DNA of 38,499 nt from an uncultured Bacilli bacterium (lineage in GTDB: Bacteria > Bacillota_I > Bacilli_A > RF39 > UBA660): the NCBI GenBank assembly GCA_947585915.1, contig CANPXJ010000004.1, positions 1 through 38,499 on the forward strand, given 5' to 3'. The notes below the pieces were generated by a model that worked only from the letters and a program-made list of their open reading frames with translations, did no database searches and was not told the DNA's origin. The translations under genes were made by a program, and so were the position numbers. Each line of letters opens with the position of its first letter. Position 1 is the first letter of the stretch. Positions 17,835-27,687 of the stretch are shown one piece after another.

Positions 17835-19439
17835 ATGGTTTTTAAAAAGCCATATGCATTTTTAATTAAACATTTTAAAGCAATCCATTTAGCACTTTGT
17901 GCGATCTTAGTTTATTTAGCATATCGAGTGTTTAGAATAGTAAAATTCTTTTCAGAATTTGCCTCAAGTGGGTATTATAGTTCTATTTCTAATATCGCCG
18001 GAACGCATATAAATCTATTTATGTATTTAGCTGTCATAGTAGCTTTGTGTATAAGTATATTTATATACATGTTAATGAAAAATAAAAAAAAGAATACTAA
18101 ATTATATGTAGGTTTAATTGCCTATTATATATTAGTTTTTATCTTGTTTTCAGTAACGTTTGGCATAATGCAAGGATTAGAAAGAAATGTTGCCGACGCC
18201 CAGTTGGCTCGTTTATATCGTGATTTATCATTATTGTTTTCTCTTCCTCAATACTTTTTTGTCGTATGTACTTTCCTTCGTGGTTGTGGATTTAATTTAA
18301 AACAATTTAATTTTCAACTTGATTTAAAAGAAATGGAAATCGAAGCCACTGATGATGAAGAAATTGAACTTACAGTCGGAGTAGAAACTTATAAAGCTAA
18401 AAGATATTTAAGAAGATTTTTAAGAGAATTTAAATATTATTTTAAAGAAAATACTTTTATATTTTTATGTATAGTATCTATTGTTGGTATTATTATTGGT
18501 ACTGGTATTTTTATGAATGTTAATGTTTATAATAAAGTTTATAATGAAAATAAAGTTTTTGCTTATAAATCATTTAGTATGAAAGTAAATGAAAGTTATC
18601 TTACTAATACTGATTATCGAGGCGAAGAGGTTATTCCAGGTAAATATTATTTAGTAATTAATATGAATATTGTTAATAAATCAACAGCAGCAACTGCTAT
18701 AGATTTAACTGATTTTAGATTAAAAATAAATAATCAAACATTATATCCAACGAAAAGTAAAATAGAATATTTTGCGGATTTAGGTATGCCTTATAAAGAA
18801 GATAAATTAAAAGGGGGAAGTGAAGGAGATTACATTTTAATTTATGAACTTGATAAAAAAGAATTAAGAAATAGTTATGTCATTAATGCTTTAGAAAATA
18901 TCAATTATAATGTTGGTGATATTAAAGCTAATTATAAGAAGATTAGAGTTAATCCTAAAAAGATAGAAGAAGTAGAAAAAGGAAAAACTTATAAGCAACA
19001 AGAGAAAATTACTTTTAAAGATAGTATTTTAGGAGATAGTAGTTTAAAAATAAAAAGTTATAATATTACTGATTCTTATAAATATGATTATAAATTTTGT
19101 CTAACCGATGATGATTGTCGTGATTCAGTGGGAATAGTAACTCCGAAGTATACTATTTCTTCTAATTCAACATTATTAGTTTTAGATTATGAATTAACTT
19201 TAGATGAAACAACTGCTTACTATCGAAATAATAAAACTGATAAAGCATTCTTTAATCAATTTTGTAAAATAAGATATAACTCTGGTGATGAAACGATTAC
19301 TGAAACAGCTACAAACTTAACGCCAAATGAACTTGAAGGTAAAGTTGTATTGCAAGTAGATAAATCTATTAAAAATTCAAAAAATGTTGATTTAGTATTA
19401 TCAGTTCGTAATAAAGAATATAGTGTAAAAATTAAGTAA
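17835..19439 (+). CDS. Multi-TM protein with extracytoplasmic DUF4352-like beta domains
   Basis: N-terminal TM helices, then one TM and NESYLTNTDYRGEEVIPGKYYLVINMNIVNKSTAATAIDLTDFRLKINNQTLYP. Confidence 0.45.
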   Translation: MVFKKPYAFLIKHFKAIHLALCAILVYLAYRVFRIVKFFSEFASSGYYSSISNIAGTHINLFMYLAVIVALCISIFIYMLMKNKKKNTKLYVGLIAYYILVFILFSVTFGIMQGLERNVADAQLARLYRDLSLLFSLPQYFFVVCTFLRGCGFNLKQFNFQLDLKEMEIEATDDEEIELTVGVETYKAKRYLRRFLREFKYYFKENTFIFLCIVSIVGIIIGTGIFMNVNVYNKVYNENKVFAYKSFSMKVNESYLTNTDYRGEEVIPGKYYLVINMNIVNKSTAATAIDLTDFRLKINNQTLYPTKSKIEYFADLGMPYKEDKLKGGSEGDYILIYELDKKELRNSYVINALENINYNVGDIKANYKKIRVNPKKIEEVEKGKTYKQQEKITFKDSILGDSSLKIKSYNITDSYKYDYKFCLTDDDCRDSVGIVTPKYTISSNSTLLVLDYELTLDETTAYYRNNKTDKAFFNQFCKIRYNSGDETITETATNLTPNELEGKVVLQVDKSIKNSKNVDLVLSVRNKEYSVKIK

Positions 19440-19498
19440 AAAAATTGCTTTTTTTAGAAATAGATTATAATAAAAGTAATTAAGATAGGACGTATATT

Positions 19499-20431
19499 AT
19501 GAAGAAATATTTAAAATTAGGTATAATAATTCTGGGACTGTTTTTAATTAATATTATCCCTGTATCGGCCGAAGAAGATTACCCAAAGTTAGATTTGAAT
19601 GTTGATTGTAATGAGCCATCTACTAAGTGTGAAATAACTAGTGATAAATTTACTTATAAAATAACGAAAGTAAAATTAACAGATAATAATGGTTCAACTT
19701 TAAGCGAAATTAGTAATTTTACTATAGATCCAGAAGCTTATTATGAGAGTGGAAGTGAGGACGGTAATAATCTTGAAGCCTCAGCTTTAAAATTAAATTT
19801 AAGTATTTCTAATTTGGATGAGCTTTTAAAAGATAAAGATGATTCATTTAATGGATTTATTAATATTGAATATGAAGCTAATATAATAAATGCATATGAG
19901 TACAATTATAAAATGAATGGTTTTGAAGGACTATTTGGTATTTTTGCAGTGGCCTTTGGAGGATTAAATGGGGATGTTGACCAAAGTGAATTAGAAAAAA
20001 TTATTAGTAAGGTAACAATGCCAGTTAGTAGTAATTATAATCATTATTATGTTACTAAGAAAAATAATAAGGCTATTATGGCTGCTGATAAAGAAAATGA
20101 TACATCAAGTGATGGGTTTAGTGTTCCTTTAATGCATTTTCTATTTAGTGCAGATAAAGAAATAAAGGTAGCTACATCTGAAGAAAAATTTAATGAAAAA
20201 ATTTTAATGATTACAGACGCAGAGTCAACTGATGACAATTATTTAGATGACATGATAAATAAGAATGATGATTCGAATGTTCCAACTGTGGATACCACTA
20301 ATCCAAAAGAAAGTAGTACAAGTAATCCAGGGACAGCAATTGTTTCTAATATTTTAATAATAATTTTATTAATATTTAGTATTGGTTTGCTTTTAATCAC
20401 CAATAAAAAATTATTAAAAAAGAGAATATAG
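19499..20431 (+). CDS. Secreted surface protein with C-terminal NPGTA-TM-basic tail
   Basis: Signal peptide MKKYLKLGIIILGLFLINIIPVSAEE; C-terminus SNPGTAIVSNILIIILLIFSIGLLLITNKKLLKKRI. Confidence 0.55.
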   Translation: MKKYLKLGIIILGLFLINIIPVSAEEDYPKLDLNVDCNEPSTKCEITSDKFTYKITKVKLTDNNGSTLSEISNFTIDPEAYYESGSEDGNNLEASALKLNLSISNLDELLKDKDDSFNGFINIEYEANIINAYEYNYKMNGFEGLFGIFAVAFGGLNGDVDQSELEKIISKVTMPVSSNYNHYYVTKKNNKAIMAADKENDTSSDGFSVPLMHFLFSADKEIKVATSEEKFNEKILMITDAESTDDNYLDDMINKNDDSNVPTVDTTNPKESSTSNPGTAIVSNILIIILLIFSIGLLLITNKKLLKKRI

Positions 20432-20440
20432 GAGGGTAAT

Positions 20441-21331
20441 ATGAATAAATATACCCTTTTAGTTTTAGCTGCGGGGATGGGTAGTCGGTTTGGTGGATTA
20501 AAACAAATTGAACCCGTTGGACCAAATGGAGAGTTTTTACTTGATTATGCCATATATGATGCTATCGAAGCAGGATTTAATAAAGTAGTATTTATTATCA
20601 AAGAAGAAAATTATGAAATTTTTAAAAATACGATTGGAAAAAGAATTGAAAATAAAATAGAGGTTCAATATGCTTTTCAGGATATTAAAGGACTAAATAT
20701 GCCTAAAAGTCGCGTAAAGCCACTCGGGACAACGCACGCTATATTATGCGCTAAAGATTATATTAATGAACCATTTATTATCATTAATGGTGATGATTAT
20801 TATGGTAAAGAAGCTTATGCTGATGCTATGCGTTTTTTGAAAGAAACAAATAATAAAAAACAGGGATTAGTTTTATATAATTTAAAAAATACGCTATCTA
20901 AAAGTGGGGAAGTTAAAAGAGGAATATGTGTTACTAAAAATGATAAACTAATTAGAGCAATAGAATGCAAAGTTGAGAAAGTAAATAATGAATTAAGAGC
21001 AACATCACTAAATACAGGTGAAAATATCTTAGTCGACAATAATACTTTAACATCCTTAAATATGTTTATTTTACTTCCCGAAACATTTCCAATGTTAGAT
21101 GAGATTTTTAAGAATTTTTTAGAAGAAAATAAAAACAATTTAGATAATTGTGAAGCTTTAATTATTGAAGATTTATTTAAATTGATTAAAAATAAAAAAA
21201 TAGAAATAAATACAATTGTTACTAAAGCAAAATGGTTTGGAATGACTTATAAAGAAGATAAGGATGAAGTAATTAGGAAAATTAAAACAATGATTGAAAA
21301 GAAAGAATATCCCTCTAATTTATGGCAATAA
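20441..21331 (+). CDS. Sugar-nucleotide nucleotidyltransferase family protein
   Basis: LVLAAGMGSRFGGLKQIEPVGPNGEFLLDYAIYDAIEAGF, IIINGDDYYGKEAY. Confidence 0.85.
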   Translation: MNKYTLLVLAAGMGSRFGGLKQIEPVGPNGEFLLDYAIYDAIEAGFNKVVFIIKEENYEIFKNTIGKRIENKIEVQYAFQDIKGLNMPKSRVKPLGTTHAILCAKDYINEPFIIINGDDYYGKEAYADAMRFLKETNNKKQGLVLYNLKNTLSKSGEVKRGICVTKNDKLIRAIECKVEKVNNELRATSLNTGENILVDNNTLTSLNMFILLPETFPMLDEIFKNFLEENKNNLDNCEALIIEDLFKLIKNKKIEINTIVTKAKWFGMTYKEDKDEVIRKIKTMIEKKEYPSNLWQ

Positions 21332-21357
21332 AAAAATCACTAATTTGTGATTTTTTA
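21329..21357. terminator. Bidirectional intrinsic terminator
   Basis: aaaaaaatcactaatttgtgattttttat between convergent stops. Confidence 0.75.
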
Positions 21358-21957
21358 TCTGTTGTAAAATTCAACAATAAGTGATTCATTAATCTCTTGA
21401 TTAAGTTCACTTCTATCTGGTAAACGAAGTAATTTTCCACATAGTTTTTTATCATCAAATTCCACATAAGCAGGACGATTTAAAGTAGCTTCAACAGCTT
21501 CTTTGATTGCTTTATGGTCTAAAGAAGTTTCTTTAACAGCAATAATATCGCCAACTTTTACTTGGAAAGATGGAATATTAACTTTTTTACCATTAACAGT
21601 AATATGTCCATGATTTACAACTTGTCTTGCAGCACGTCTAGTTCTAGCTAATCCTAAACGATAAACAACATTATCTAAACGTGATTCTAAAAGTTTTAAG
21701 AAATTTTCACCAGCAACACCTTGCATTTTTTGTGCTTTTTCAAATAGCTTATGGAATTGCTTTTCATTAAGTCCATACATAAAACGTAATTTTTGTTTTT
21801 CTTGTAATTGCACTCCATATTCACTAATCTTTTTACGACGAGCGTTTCCATGAATACCAGGAGCATATGGACGACGAGCAAGTTCTTTACCATTTTCTAA
21901 AGTAGAAAAACCTAAACGGCGAGATTTTTTATAAACAGGACCTGTATATCTTGCCAT
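21355..21957 (-). CDS. rpsD: 30S ribosomal protein S4
   Basis: [68 protein letters not shown]. Confidence 0.98.
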   Translation of the reverse strand: MARYTGPVYKKSRRLGFSTLENGKELARRPYAPGIHGNARRKKISEYGVQLQEKQKLRFMYGLNEKQFHKLFEKAQKMQGVAGENFLKLLESRLDNVVYRLGLARTRRAARQVVNHGHITVNGKKVNIPSFQVKVGDIIAVKETSLDHKAIKEAVEATLNRPAYVEFDDKKLCGKLLRLPDRSELNQEINESLIVEFYNR

Positions 21958-21984
21958 AATTATCTCCTTTCTAATTATTTTAAT

Positions 21985-22112
21985 GAAAGTAAATGTTATT
22001 TATAACAAAAGGGGAGTTTGTTTTTTATTTTCTCTAAGGCAGCCTTAGATACTAATAAACCTTATCGGCAACAAACACTTCATTTTTATAAATAACGCTG
22101 CCACTTACATCA
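21985..22112 (-). ncRNA. Ribosomal S4 leader-type autoregulatory RNA
   Basis: 5' leader of rpsD with 11-bp stem gttatttataa(21995..22005)/ttataaataac(22086..22096), 7-bp stem gtttgtt(22016..22022)/aacaaac(22070..22076), hairpin ctaaggcagccttag(22034..22048), and possible pseudoknot gctgcc(22097..22102) with ggcagc(22038..22043). Confidence 0.7.
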
Positions 22113-22118
22113 ACAAAG

Positions 22119-22147
22119 ATTATACTTTACTTTGCTTTCTATGTCAA
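22119..22147 (-). promoter_or_regulatory. Consensus sigma-A promoter of rpsD
   Basis: Minus strand TTGACA(22147..22142)-N17-TATAAT(22124..22119). Confidence 0.9.
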
Positions 22148-22259
22148 ATCTTATCTTTAAAAAATATGCAAGCATTTTAAAAATATACCAAAGATAAAAA
22201 TTAATATACAAAATGTCGAAATATATGTTAAAATGTTTATATGGTAAGGAAGTGGTTAT

Positions 22260-23978
22260 GTGAGTAGTACAACTTTTAGTATTCTAGCCGTCAGTTACTA
22301 TATACTTGCAGTTGCCATTGTAATAGTAGTCTTAAATTTAATTAATAAAAAAGAAAAAAATACTTATAAAAAAGAAATAAATTCTCTAGAAAGAGATAAA
22401 AATTTAATAATATCTGCTTCCATATTAAGTGAGCTCAATAAAGTAGAGTCTCTTGTGAATAATGATAAAATGGAAGAGACATTTAATAATTGGCAAAAAA
22501 GATTTAAAAAGATTAAAGATGAAGAAGTTCCAAAAATATCTGATGAATTATTAGAAATAGAGGATTTATTTAGTGATAAAAATTATAAAGAATTAAAACA
22601 AAAAATTGCCAAAATAGAATTACAAATATATTATGTTAAAACCAGGGCTAATTTTTTATTAGAAGAAATAAAAGAAATTACTTTAAGTGAAGAAAAAAAT
22701 CGAGAGACTATCACAAAATTAAAGTCTGTTTATCGAGAAATTTTTAATAAATATAATAAGGATAAAGATGATTATAAATTGATTTCATCACCTATAGAAT
22801 TACAGTTTGAAAATGTTGATAAATTGTTTAGTGCTTTTGAAATAGCTATGGATGAAGGCTCATTTACCGAAGTTGGTAAAATTGTAAAAGCAATAGATGA
22901 TACAATTGGTAATTTAAAATTGATTATTGAGGAAGCTCCTTCAATAATAATGATAGGTAAAACTATTATCCCTAAAAAAATTAGTGATGTTAAAGCTATT
23001 AGTTCTAAAATGCAAAAAGAGGGATATAATTTAGACTACTTAAATATCGATTATAATGTTACGGAAACGGAAAAGAAATTATCTGATATCTTCGCCCGTT
23101 TGAATGTTTTGAATATTGAAGATTCGATATTTGAACTTAAAACTTTAGTTGATTATTATGATTCTTTATATAATGATTTTGATAAAGAAAGAATATCTAA
23201 AAAAATATTTGAAGATTATTCAAGAACTATTTTAGTTAAAGTGACAAAGCTTACTAAAATTAATAATGATTTGCTTAAAAAGTTAGGAGCTATAAAATAT
23301 AGTTATGATTTAACTGATGAAGACGTTAAAGTAGTGGGGGAAATAAAAAAAGAATTTGAAAGTATTAAAAAAGGTTATGATCAAGTAATTACATCTCATC
23401 GCTCTAAAGCTTTTGCTTATTCGCGCTTAGGTAAAGAAATGGAACTTTTAAATGTTCGTCTAACAAAAGCGGAAGAGCGTTTGGAAATTGCCTTGAGGAC
23501 TTTAGGTAGTTTGAAAGAAGATGAGCTTAGAGCTCGTGAACAATTAGATGAAATAAAAGATATTCTAAAAAAAGCGAAGATGAAAATTAAAAGCTTCAAA
23601 TTACCTGTTGTTCCCAAACAATATTATGTAGAACTTGCAGAGGCCACAGAAGCGATGCAAGAGATGGTTAAAGAATTAGAAAAAAAACCGATATCAATTA
23701 AAACATTAAATACGAGAGTTGACACAGCCAGAGATTTAGTTTTAAAATTATTTAATACAACTAATGAATTAGTTAAAACGGCTTGGATGGCTGAAATGGC
23801 AATTGTTTATGGTAATAGATATCGTCCAACTAATAAAGATATTGATTTAGGATTAGCTAAAGCTGAAGGACTATTTAACAGAGGTAATTTTAAAGCATCT
23901 TTAGAAAATGCTATTAATACGATAAATATTATTGAACCTGGTATTCATCAAAGATTATTAGATGCATATCAAAATTAG
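22260..23978 (+). CDS. ezrA: Septation ring formation regulator EzrA
   Basis: N-terminal TM, long coiled-coil repeats, FNNWQKRFKKIKDEEVPKISDELLEIEDL. Adjacent to rpsD as in B. subtilis. GTG start. Confidence 0.85.
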   Translation: MSSTTFSILAVSYYILAVAIVIVVLNLINKKEKNTYKKEINSLERDKNLIISASILSELNKVESLVNNDKMEETFNNWQKRFKKIKDEEVPKISDELLEIEDLFSDKNYKELKQKIAKIELQIYYVKTRANFLLEEIKEITLSEEKNRETITKLKSVYREIFNKYNKDKDDYKLISSPIELQFENVDKLFSAFEIAMDEGSFTEVGKIVKAIDDTIGNLKLIIEEAPSIIMIGKTIIPKKISDVKAISSKMQKEGYNLDYLNIDYNVTETEKKLSDIFARLNVLNIEDSIFELKTLVDYYDSLYNDFDKERISKKIFEDYSRTILVKVTKLTKINNDLLKKLGAIKYSYDLTDEDVKVVGEIKKEFESIKKGYDQVITSHRSKAFAYSRLGKEMELLNVRLTKAEERLEIALRTLGSLKEDELRAREQLDEIKDILKKAKMKIKSFKLPVVPKQYYVELAEATEAMQEMVKELEKKPISIKTLNTRVDTARDLVLKLFNTTNELVKTAWMAEMAIVYGNRYRPTNKDIDLGLAKAEGLFNRGNFKASLENAINTINIIEPGIHQRLLDAYQN

Positions 23979-23991
23979 AAAGAGGTAGATT

Positions 23992-24738
23992 ATGAAAAGT
24001 GATAAAATAAAAGATATAATAATAGGAATTTTAATTGTAATAGTATTAGCTTTAACAATATTTATAATGATTAAAGTTATTGATAATAAAAATGAGGAGG
24101 ATAATAGTAAAAAGACAACTATTACCGATAGTGTTAAATTTAAAGAAGAATATGAAAAATTAAATGGTGAGGTTAATAGTAAAAATCAAAAAGAATATCC
24201 TAAAGTAGAAATTAGTGAAGAAAATGTTATTAAATATACTGATGTAAATGATATATTAGACATTTTAGAAGATGGAACAGGAGTAATTTACTTTGGTTAT
24301 CCTGAATGCCCATGGTGTCGTAATGCTGTTCCTGTTTTATTAAATGCAGCTACTTCAACAGGTTTAGGAAAAGTATATTATTATAATGCTAATGCTATTA
24401 AAAATATAAAAGAAGTAGATGATGATGGTAATATTATCGAAACTCAAAAAGAAAAAGAAGGGTATCGCGATTTACTTAAAGCTCTAGACTCAATTTTAGA
24501 TGAATATACTTTAACAGATAAAGATGGAAATACAGTTCATACTGGTGAAAAAAGAATTTATGTTCCTTTAGTAGTGTTTGTTAAGGATGGCAAGATAATT
24601 GCTCATCATATGGGTACAGTTGATTCCCAAGAAGACCCTTATGTTTTAATAAATGAAGAACAAAAAGAAGAATTAAATAATATTTATGTTGAAAATATTA
24701 AAAAAGTTCAAGAGAGTTCATGTGATGACAAATGTTAA
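23992..24738 (+). CDS. Membrane-anchored thioredoxin-like protein
   Basis: N-terminal TM; GVIYFGYPECPWCRNAVPVLLNAA (CPWC motif). Confidence 0.8.
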   Translation: MKSDKIKDIIIGILIVIVLALTIFIMIKVIDNKNEEDNSKKTTITDSVKFKEEYEKLNGEVNSKNQKEYPKVEISEENVIKYTDVNDILDILEDGTGVIYFGYPECPWCRNAVPVLLNAATSTGLGKVYYYNANAIKNIKEVDDDGNIIETQKEKEGYRDLLKALDSILDEYTLTDKDGNTVHTGEKRIYVPLVVFVKDGKIIAHHMGTVDSQEDPYVLINEEQKEELNNIYVENIKKVQESSCDDKC

Positions 24739-24744
24739 AAATTT

Positions 24745-24769
24745 AATGTAAGATTTTACATTATTTTTT
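24745..24769 (+). terminator. Intrinsic terminator
   Basis: aatgtaagattttacattatttttt. Confidence 0.75.
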
Positions 24770-24817
24770 GCGATTTATACGAAAATAACTTTCGTGTAAA
24801 TTGACGAATTATTTGTC

Positions 24818-24847
24818 TTGACTTTCTTCTTGGGGGGGGGTTATAAT
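24818..24847 (+). promoter_or_regulatory. Promoter with G9 tract in the -35/-10 spacer
   Basis: TTGACT(24818..24823)-TTCTTCTTGGGGGGGGGT (18 nt)-TATAAT(24842..24847). Confidence 0.75.
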
Positions 24848-24869
24848 GAAGACAAGAAAGGAGAAAAGA

Positions 24870-25976
24870 ATGAAAAATTTAAAAGGCATTTTATGTTTAG
24901 TAATTGCTATCGCTGTACTATCAATACCATTTGTTTGTAAAGCAGACGAACCAGTAGATTGTGAAAATGTTGGAACTGCTGAAGAATTAAAAAATGCAAT
25001 TGAAAAAGATACTTGTTCCACTATTAGATTAACTGATAATATTGAAGTATCTGAACATTTAGAAGTTAAAAGAAAATTAACTATTGAAGGAAATGGCAAA
25101 ACTATCAAAGGATCAGATGAATGGTATAGTAAGACAAAAGATGAATTAAAACAATTAGGTGGTAACCATGCAATTATTTCAGCATTAGATGGAGGAGAGT
25201 TAACATTAGAAAATCTTAACTTAACACATAGTCCTAAGCAAGGTGCTCAAGCATTTGGGACAGGAAAATTAATATTAGAAGGAGTAACAATTTCTGATTG
25301 TAAGTATTCTGGTTTAATTGCAAATGGAGGAACTATTATTATTAGAGATGTAACTTTAAATACTAATGTAGGTATCGAAGTAGGAAAATCTGCATCAAAT
25401 ACGAATCCAAAAGAACCAGAAATTATAATGAATGGTACTATAGAAGCATCATCACAGACAATTTTACGTATGGATCCAGACACACCTTCTAATTTAACAA
25501 TCAAAAATGAAGAGGGAACTAAAGACCATATCTATGCCGATGGTGATAAAGTAGTCTTTACTGATGAAAATAATACTATACTTTATGAAAGTGCTCCGAT
25601 AAGTAGTGGTAAACAAATTGAAGCTGCTGAAGGCGAAGAAACAGTTACAATTCATAAAGTAACTATTAAATATGGTGAAAAATCAGAAATAATTGCTGTT
25701 TTAGAAAATGGAAAATTAGCAGATATCGATTTATCACATATTAAAAATGCTTTAGAAGGTATGCAATTTGTTAATTTTACAACTGAAGATGGCAAAGCTT
25801 ATGATGAAAATAGTGTTGTAACTGCAGATATAACATTAATCGCTAATTATAAAACAATTGAAAAACCAGCAGAACAAGCTAACCCAAATACAGCTGATAC
25901 TATTATTTATTCAGTTATAGCTGTTGTAATTGCAGCATTAGGTTTAACATTCACATATAAAAAATTACATAATTAA
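24870..25976 (+). CDS. Secreted beta-helix surface protein with C-terminal NPNTA-TM-basic tail
   Basis: Start at 24870 after AAAGGAGAAAAGA (the ORF-track ATG at 24846 overlaps the -10 box). Signal peptide MKNLKGILCLVIAIAVLSIPFVCKAD, pectate-lyase-like repeats (LTIEGNGKTIKGSD, LTLENLNLTHS, IIIRDVTLNTN), C-term NPNTADTIIYSVIAVVIAALGLTFTYKKLHN. Confidence 0.75.
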   Translation: MKNLKGILCLVIAIAVLSIPFVCKADEPVDCENVGTAEELKNAIEKDTCSTIRLTDNIEVSEHLEVKRKLTIEGNGKTIKGSDEWYSKTKDELKQLGGNHAIISALDGGELTLENLNLTHSPKQGAQAFGTGKLILEGVTISDCKYSGLIANGGTIIIRDVTLNTNVGIEVGKSASNTNPKEPEIIMNGTIEASSQTILRMDPDTPSNLTIKNEEGTKDHIYADGDKVVFTDENNTILYESAPISSGKQIEAAEGEETVTIHKVTIKYGEKSEIIAVLENGKLADIDLSHIKNALEGMQFVNFTTEDGKAYDENSVVTADITLIANYKTIEKPAEQANPNTADTIIYSVIAVVIAALGLTFTYKKLHN

Positions 25977-25978
25977 TT

Positions 25979-26016
25979 TTAAAAGAAGGTAAGAAAGTTT
26001 ATCTTCTTTTTTTTTT
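25979..26016 (+). terminator. Intrinsic terminator
   Basis: ttaaaagaaggtaagaaagtttatcttctttttttttt. Confidence 0.75.
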
Positions 26017-26074
26017 GTTGAAAAAGTTTTGTCTTTATAAAGCTTTTATTATATAATAAAAAAAGGTGATATTA

Positions 26075-27382
26075 ATGTTTGAATATATGGGAGACCGCTT
26101 AAGCGAGGCTATTAAAAATATTAAAGGTATGGGCAAGATTACGGAAGATAATATCAGTAGTGCTATGAAAGAAATTAGAATGGCTTTACTCGAGGCTGAT
26201 GTTAACTATCAAGTTGTTAAAGAATTTGTAGCTAAAGTTAAAGAAAAAGCTTTAGGAGAAGAAGTTGCCAAATCTCTAAAACCTGATGAAGTTTTTATTA
26301 AAATAGTTAAAGATGAATTAGTAAGTCTATTAGGTGAAGATTATGTTCCATTAGAAGTTAGTAAAAAACCAACTATTTTAATGTTAGCAGGTCTTCAAGG
26401 CTCAGGAAAAACAACAACAAGTGGTAAACTTGCTAATATGTTAAGAAAAAAGCATCATAAAAAACCTTTACTTGTAGCTTGTGATGTTTATCGTCCCGCC
26501 GCAATTGACCAACTTAAAGATATTGGTAAAAGTTTAAATATTGAAGTTTATAGCGAAGGCAAGAAAAATCCAGTTGAAATAGTGCAAAATGCTTTAGTTT
26601 ATGCTAAAGAAAATAATTTTGATTATATTATTATTGATACTGCCGGTCGTTTGCATGTTGATGAGACCTTAATGGACGAGTTAAAAAATATATGTGAAGT
26701 TGCTCATCCAGAAGAGATTATTTTAGTTATTGATGCTATGATGGGTCAAGATGCTATCAATGTTATTACAGGATTTAATGAAGCTTTATCATTAACAGGT
26801 TGTATTTTAACTAAATTAGATGGTGATACTAAAGGTGGAGTTGCCTTATCAGTAAGACATTTAACTAATGTCCCAATTAAATTTATTGGGGACTCCGAAA
26901 AAATGGATGGTTTATCAGAATTTGTTCCAATAAGGATGGCCGAAAGAATTTTAGGAATGGGTGACATCTTATCAATTGCCGAAAAAGTAGAAGGCGTAAT
27001 ATCTGAACAAGAAGCTAAAGACCAAGCTAAAAAAATGCGTCAAGGTAAATATGATTTAGAAGATTTTTTAGCTAACTTAAAGCAAATAAAAAAATTAGGA
27101 CCACTTGAAAATATCTTAAAAATGTTACCAGGAGCTCGTAAAATGGGATTAAATAATATAAATATTGATCCTAAAGATATGGCTCATGTTGAAGCTATAG
27201 TTTTATCAATGACTAAAGAAGAAAGAAGACATCCTGAGATATTAAAAGCATCTCGTAAGCAAAGAATAGCTAAAGGTAGTGCACGAAGTGTAGAAGAGGT
27301 AAATCGTTTGCTTAAACAATTTGAACAAATGAAATTGATGATGAAACAAATGAGTAAAGGCAATTTTAAAATGCCATTTTAA
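26075..27382 (+). CDS. ffh: Signal recognition particle protein Ffh
   Basis: LAGLQGSGKTTTSGKLANMLRKKHHKKPLLVACDVYRPAAIDQL, DTAGRLHVDETLMDEL, TKLDGDTKGGVALS, Met-rich M domain. ORF-track start is 26066; ATG at 26075 follows AAAAGGTGAT. Confidence 0.95.
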   Translation: MFEYMGDRLSEAIKNIKGMGKITEDNISSAMKEIRMALLEADVNYQVVKEFVAKVKEKALGEEVAKSLKPDEVFIKIVKDELVSLLGEDYVPLEVSKKPTILMLAGLQGSGKTTTSGKLANMLRKKHHKKPLLVACDVYRPAAIDQLKDIGKSLNIEVYSEGKKNPVEIVQNALVYAKENNFDYIIIDTAGRLHVDETLMDELKNICEVAHPEEIILVIDAMMGQDAINVITGFNEALSLTGCILTKLDGDTKGGVALSVRHLTNVPIKFIGDSEKMDGLSEFVPIRMAERILGMGDILSIAEKVEGVISEQEAKDQAKKMRQGKYDLEDFLANLKQIKKLGPLENILKMLPGARKMGLNNINIDPKDMAHVEAIVLSMTKEERRHPEILKASRKQRIAKGSARSVEEVNRLLKQFEQMKLMMKQMSKGNFKMPF

Positions 27383-27405
27383 TAATACAATTTTAGGGGG
27401 ATATT

Positions 27406-27687
27406 ATGGATAAGAAATTAATAAAATTATTACAAAGCAAAGAAATTTATTTTGGTAATATTTATAGATGTAATAGTTTATGGCCATATAATTGTAGTTT
27501 AATCCAAGAAAATGTTATGTTATTAAAATTAAGTAAAAATTATTATTATATGGTTGAAAAAGAAATAGGCTTTTGGGATCACGCAATTGAAAAAAATGAA
27601 TTTTATGTAGATAATATAAAAAAGAGCTTAGACATTTCCGAAGGAAAATTAAGTTTAAAATTAAACAGAAAAAGGGTGCAAAAATGA
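27406..27687 (+). CDS. Hypothetical protein, 93 aa
   Basis: ORF with RBS (ttaggggg) between ffh and fhs; no recognised family. Confidence 0.45.
   Translation: MDKKLIKLLQSKEIYFGNIYRCNSLWPYNCSLIQENVMLLKLSKNYYYMVEKEIGFWDHAIEKNEFYVDNIKKSLDISEGKLSLKLNRKRVQK

Noticed and set aside
24809-25108. 99-aa minus-strand ORF
   Set aside because: Antisense across the promoter and signal-peptide region of the beta-helix gene; same for 25247..25504.
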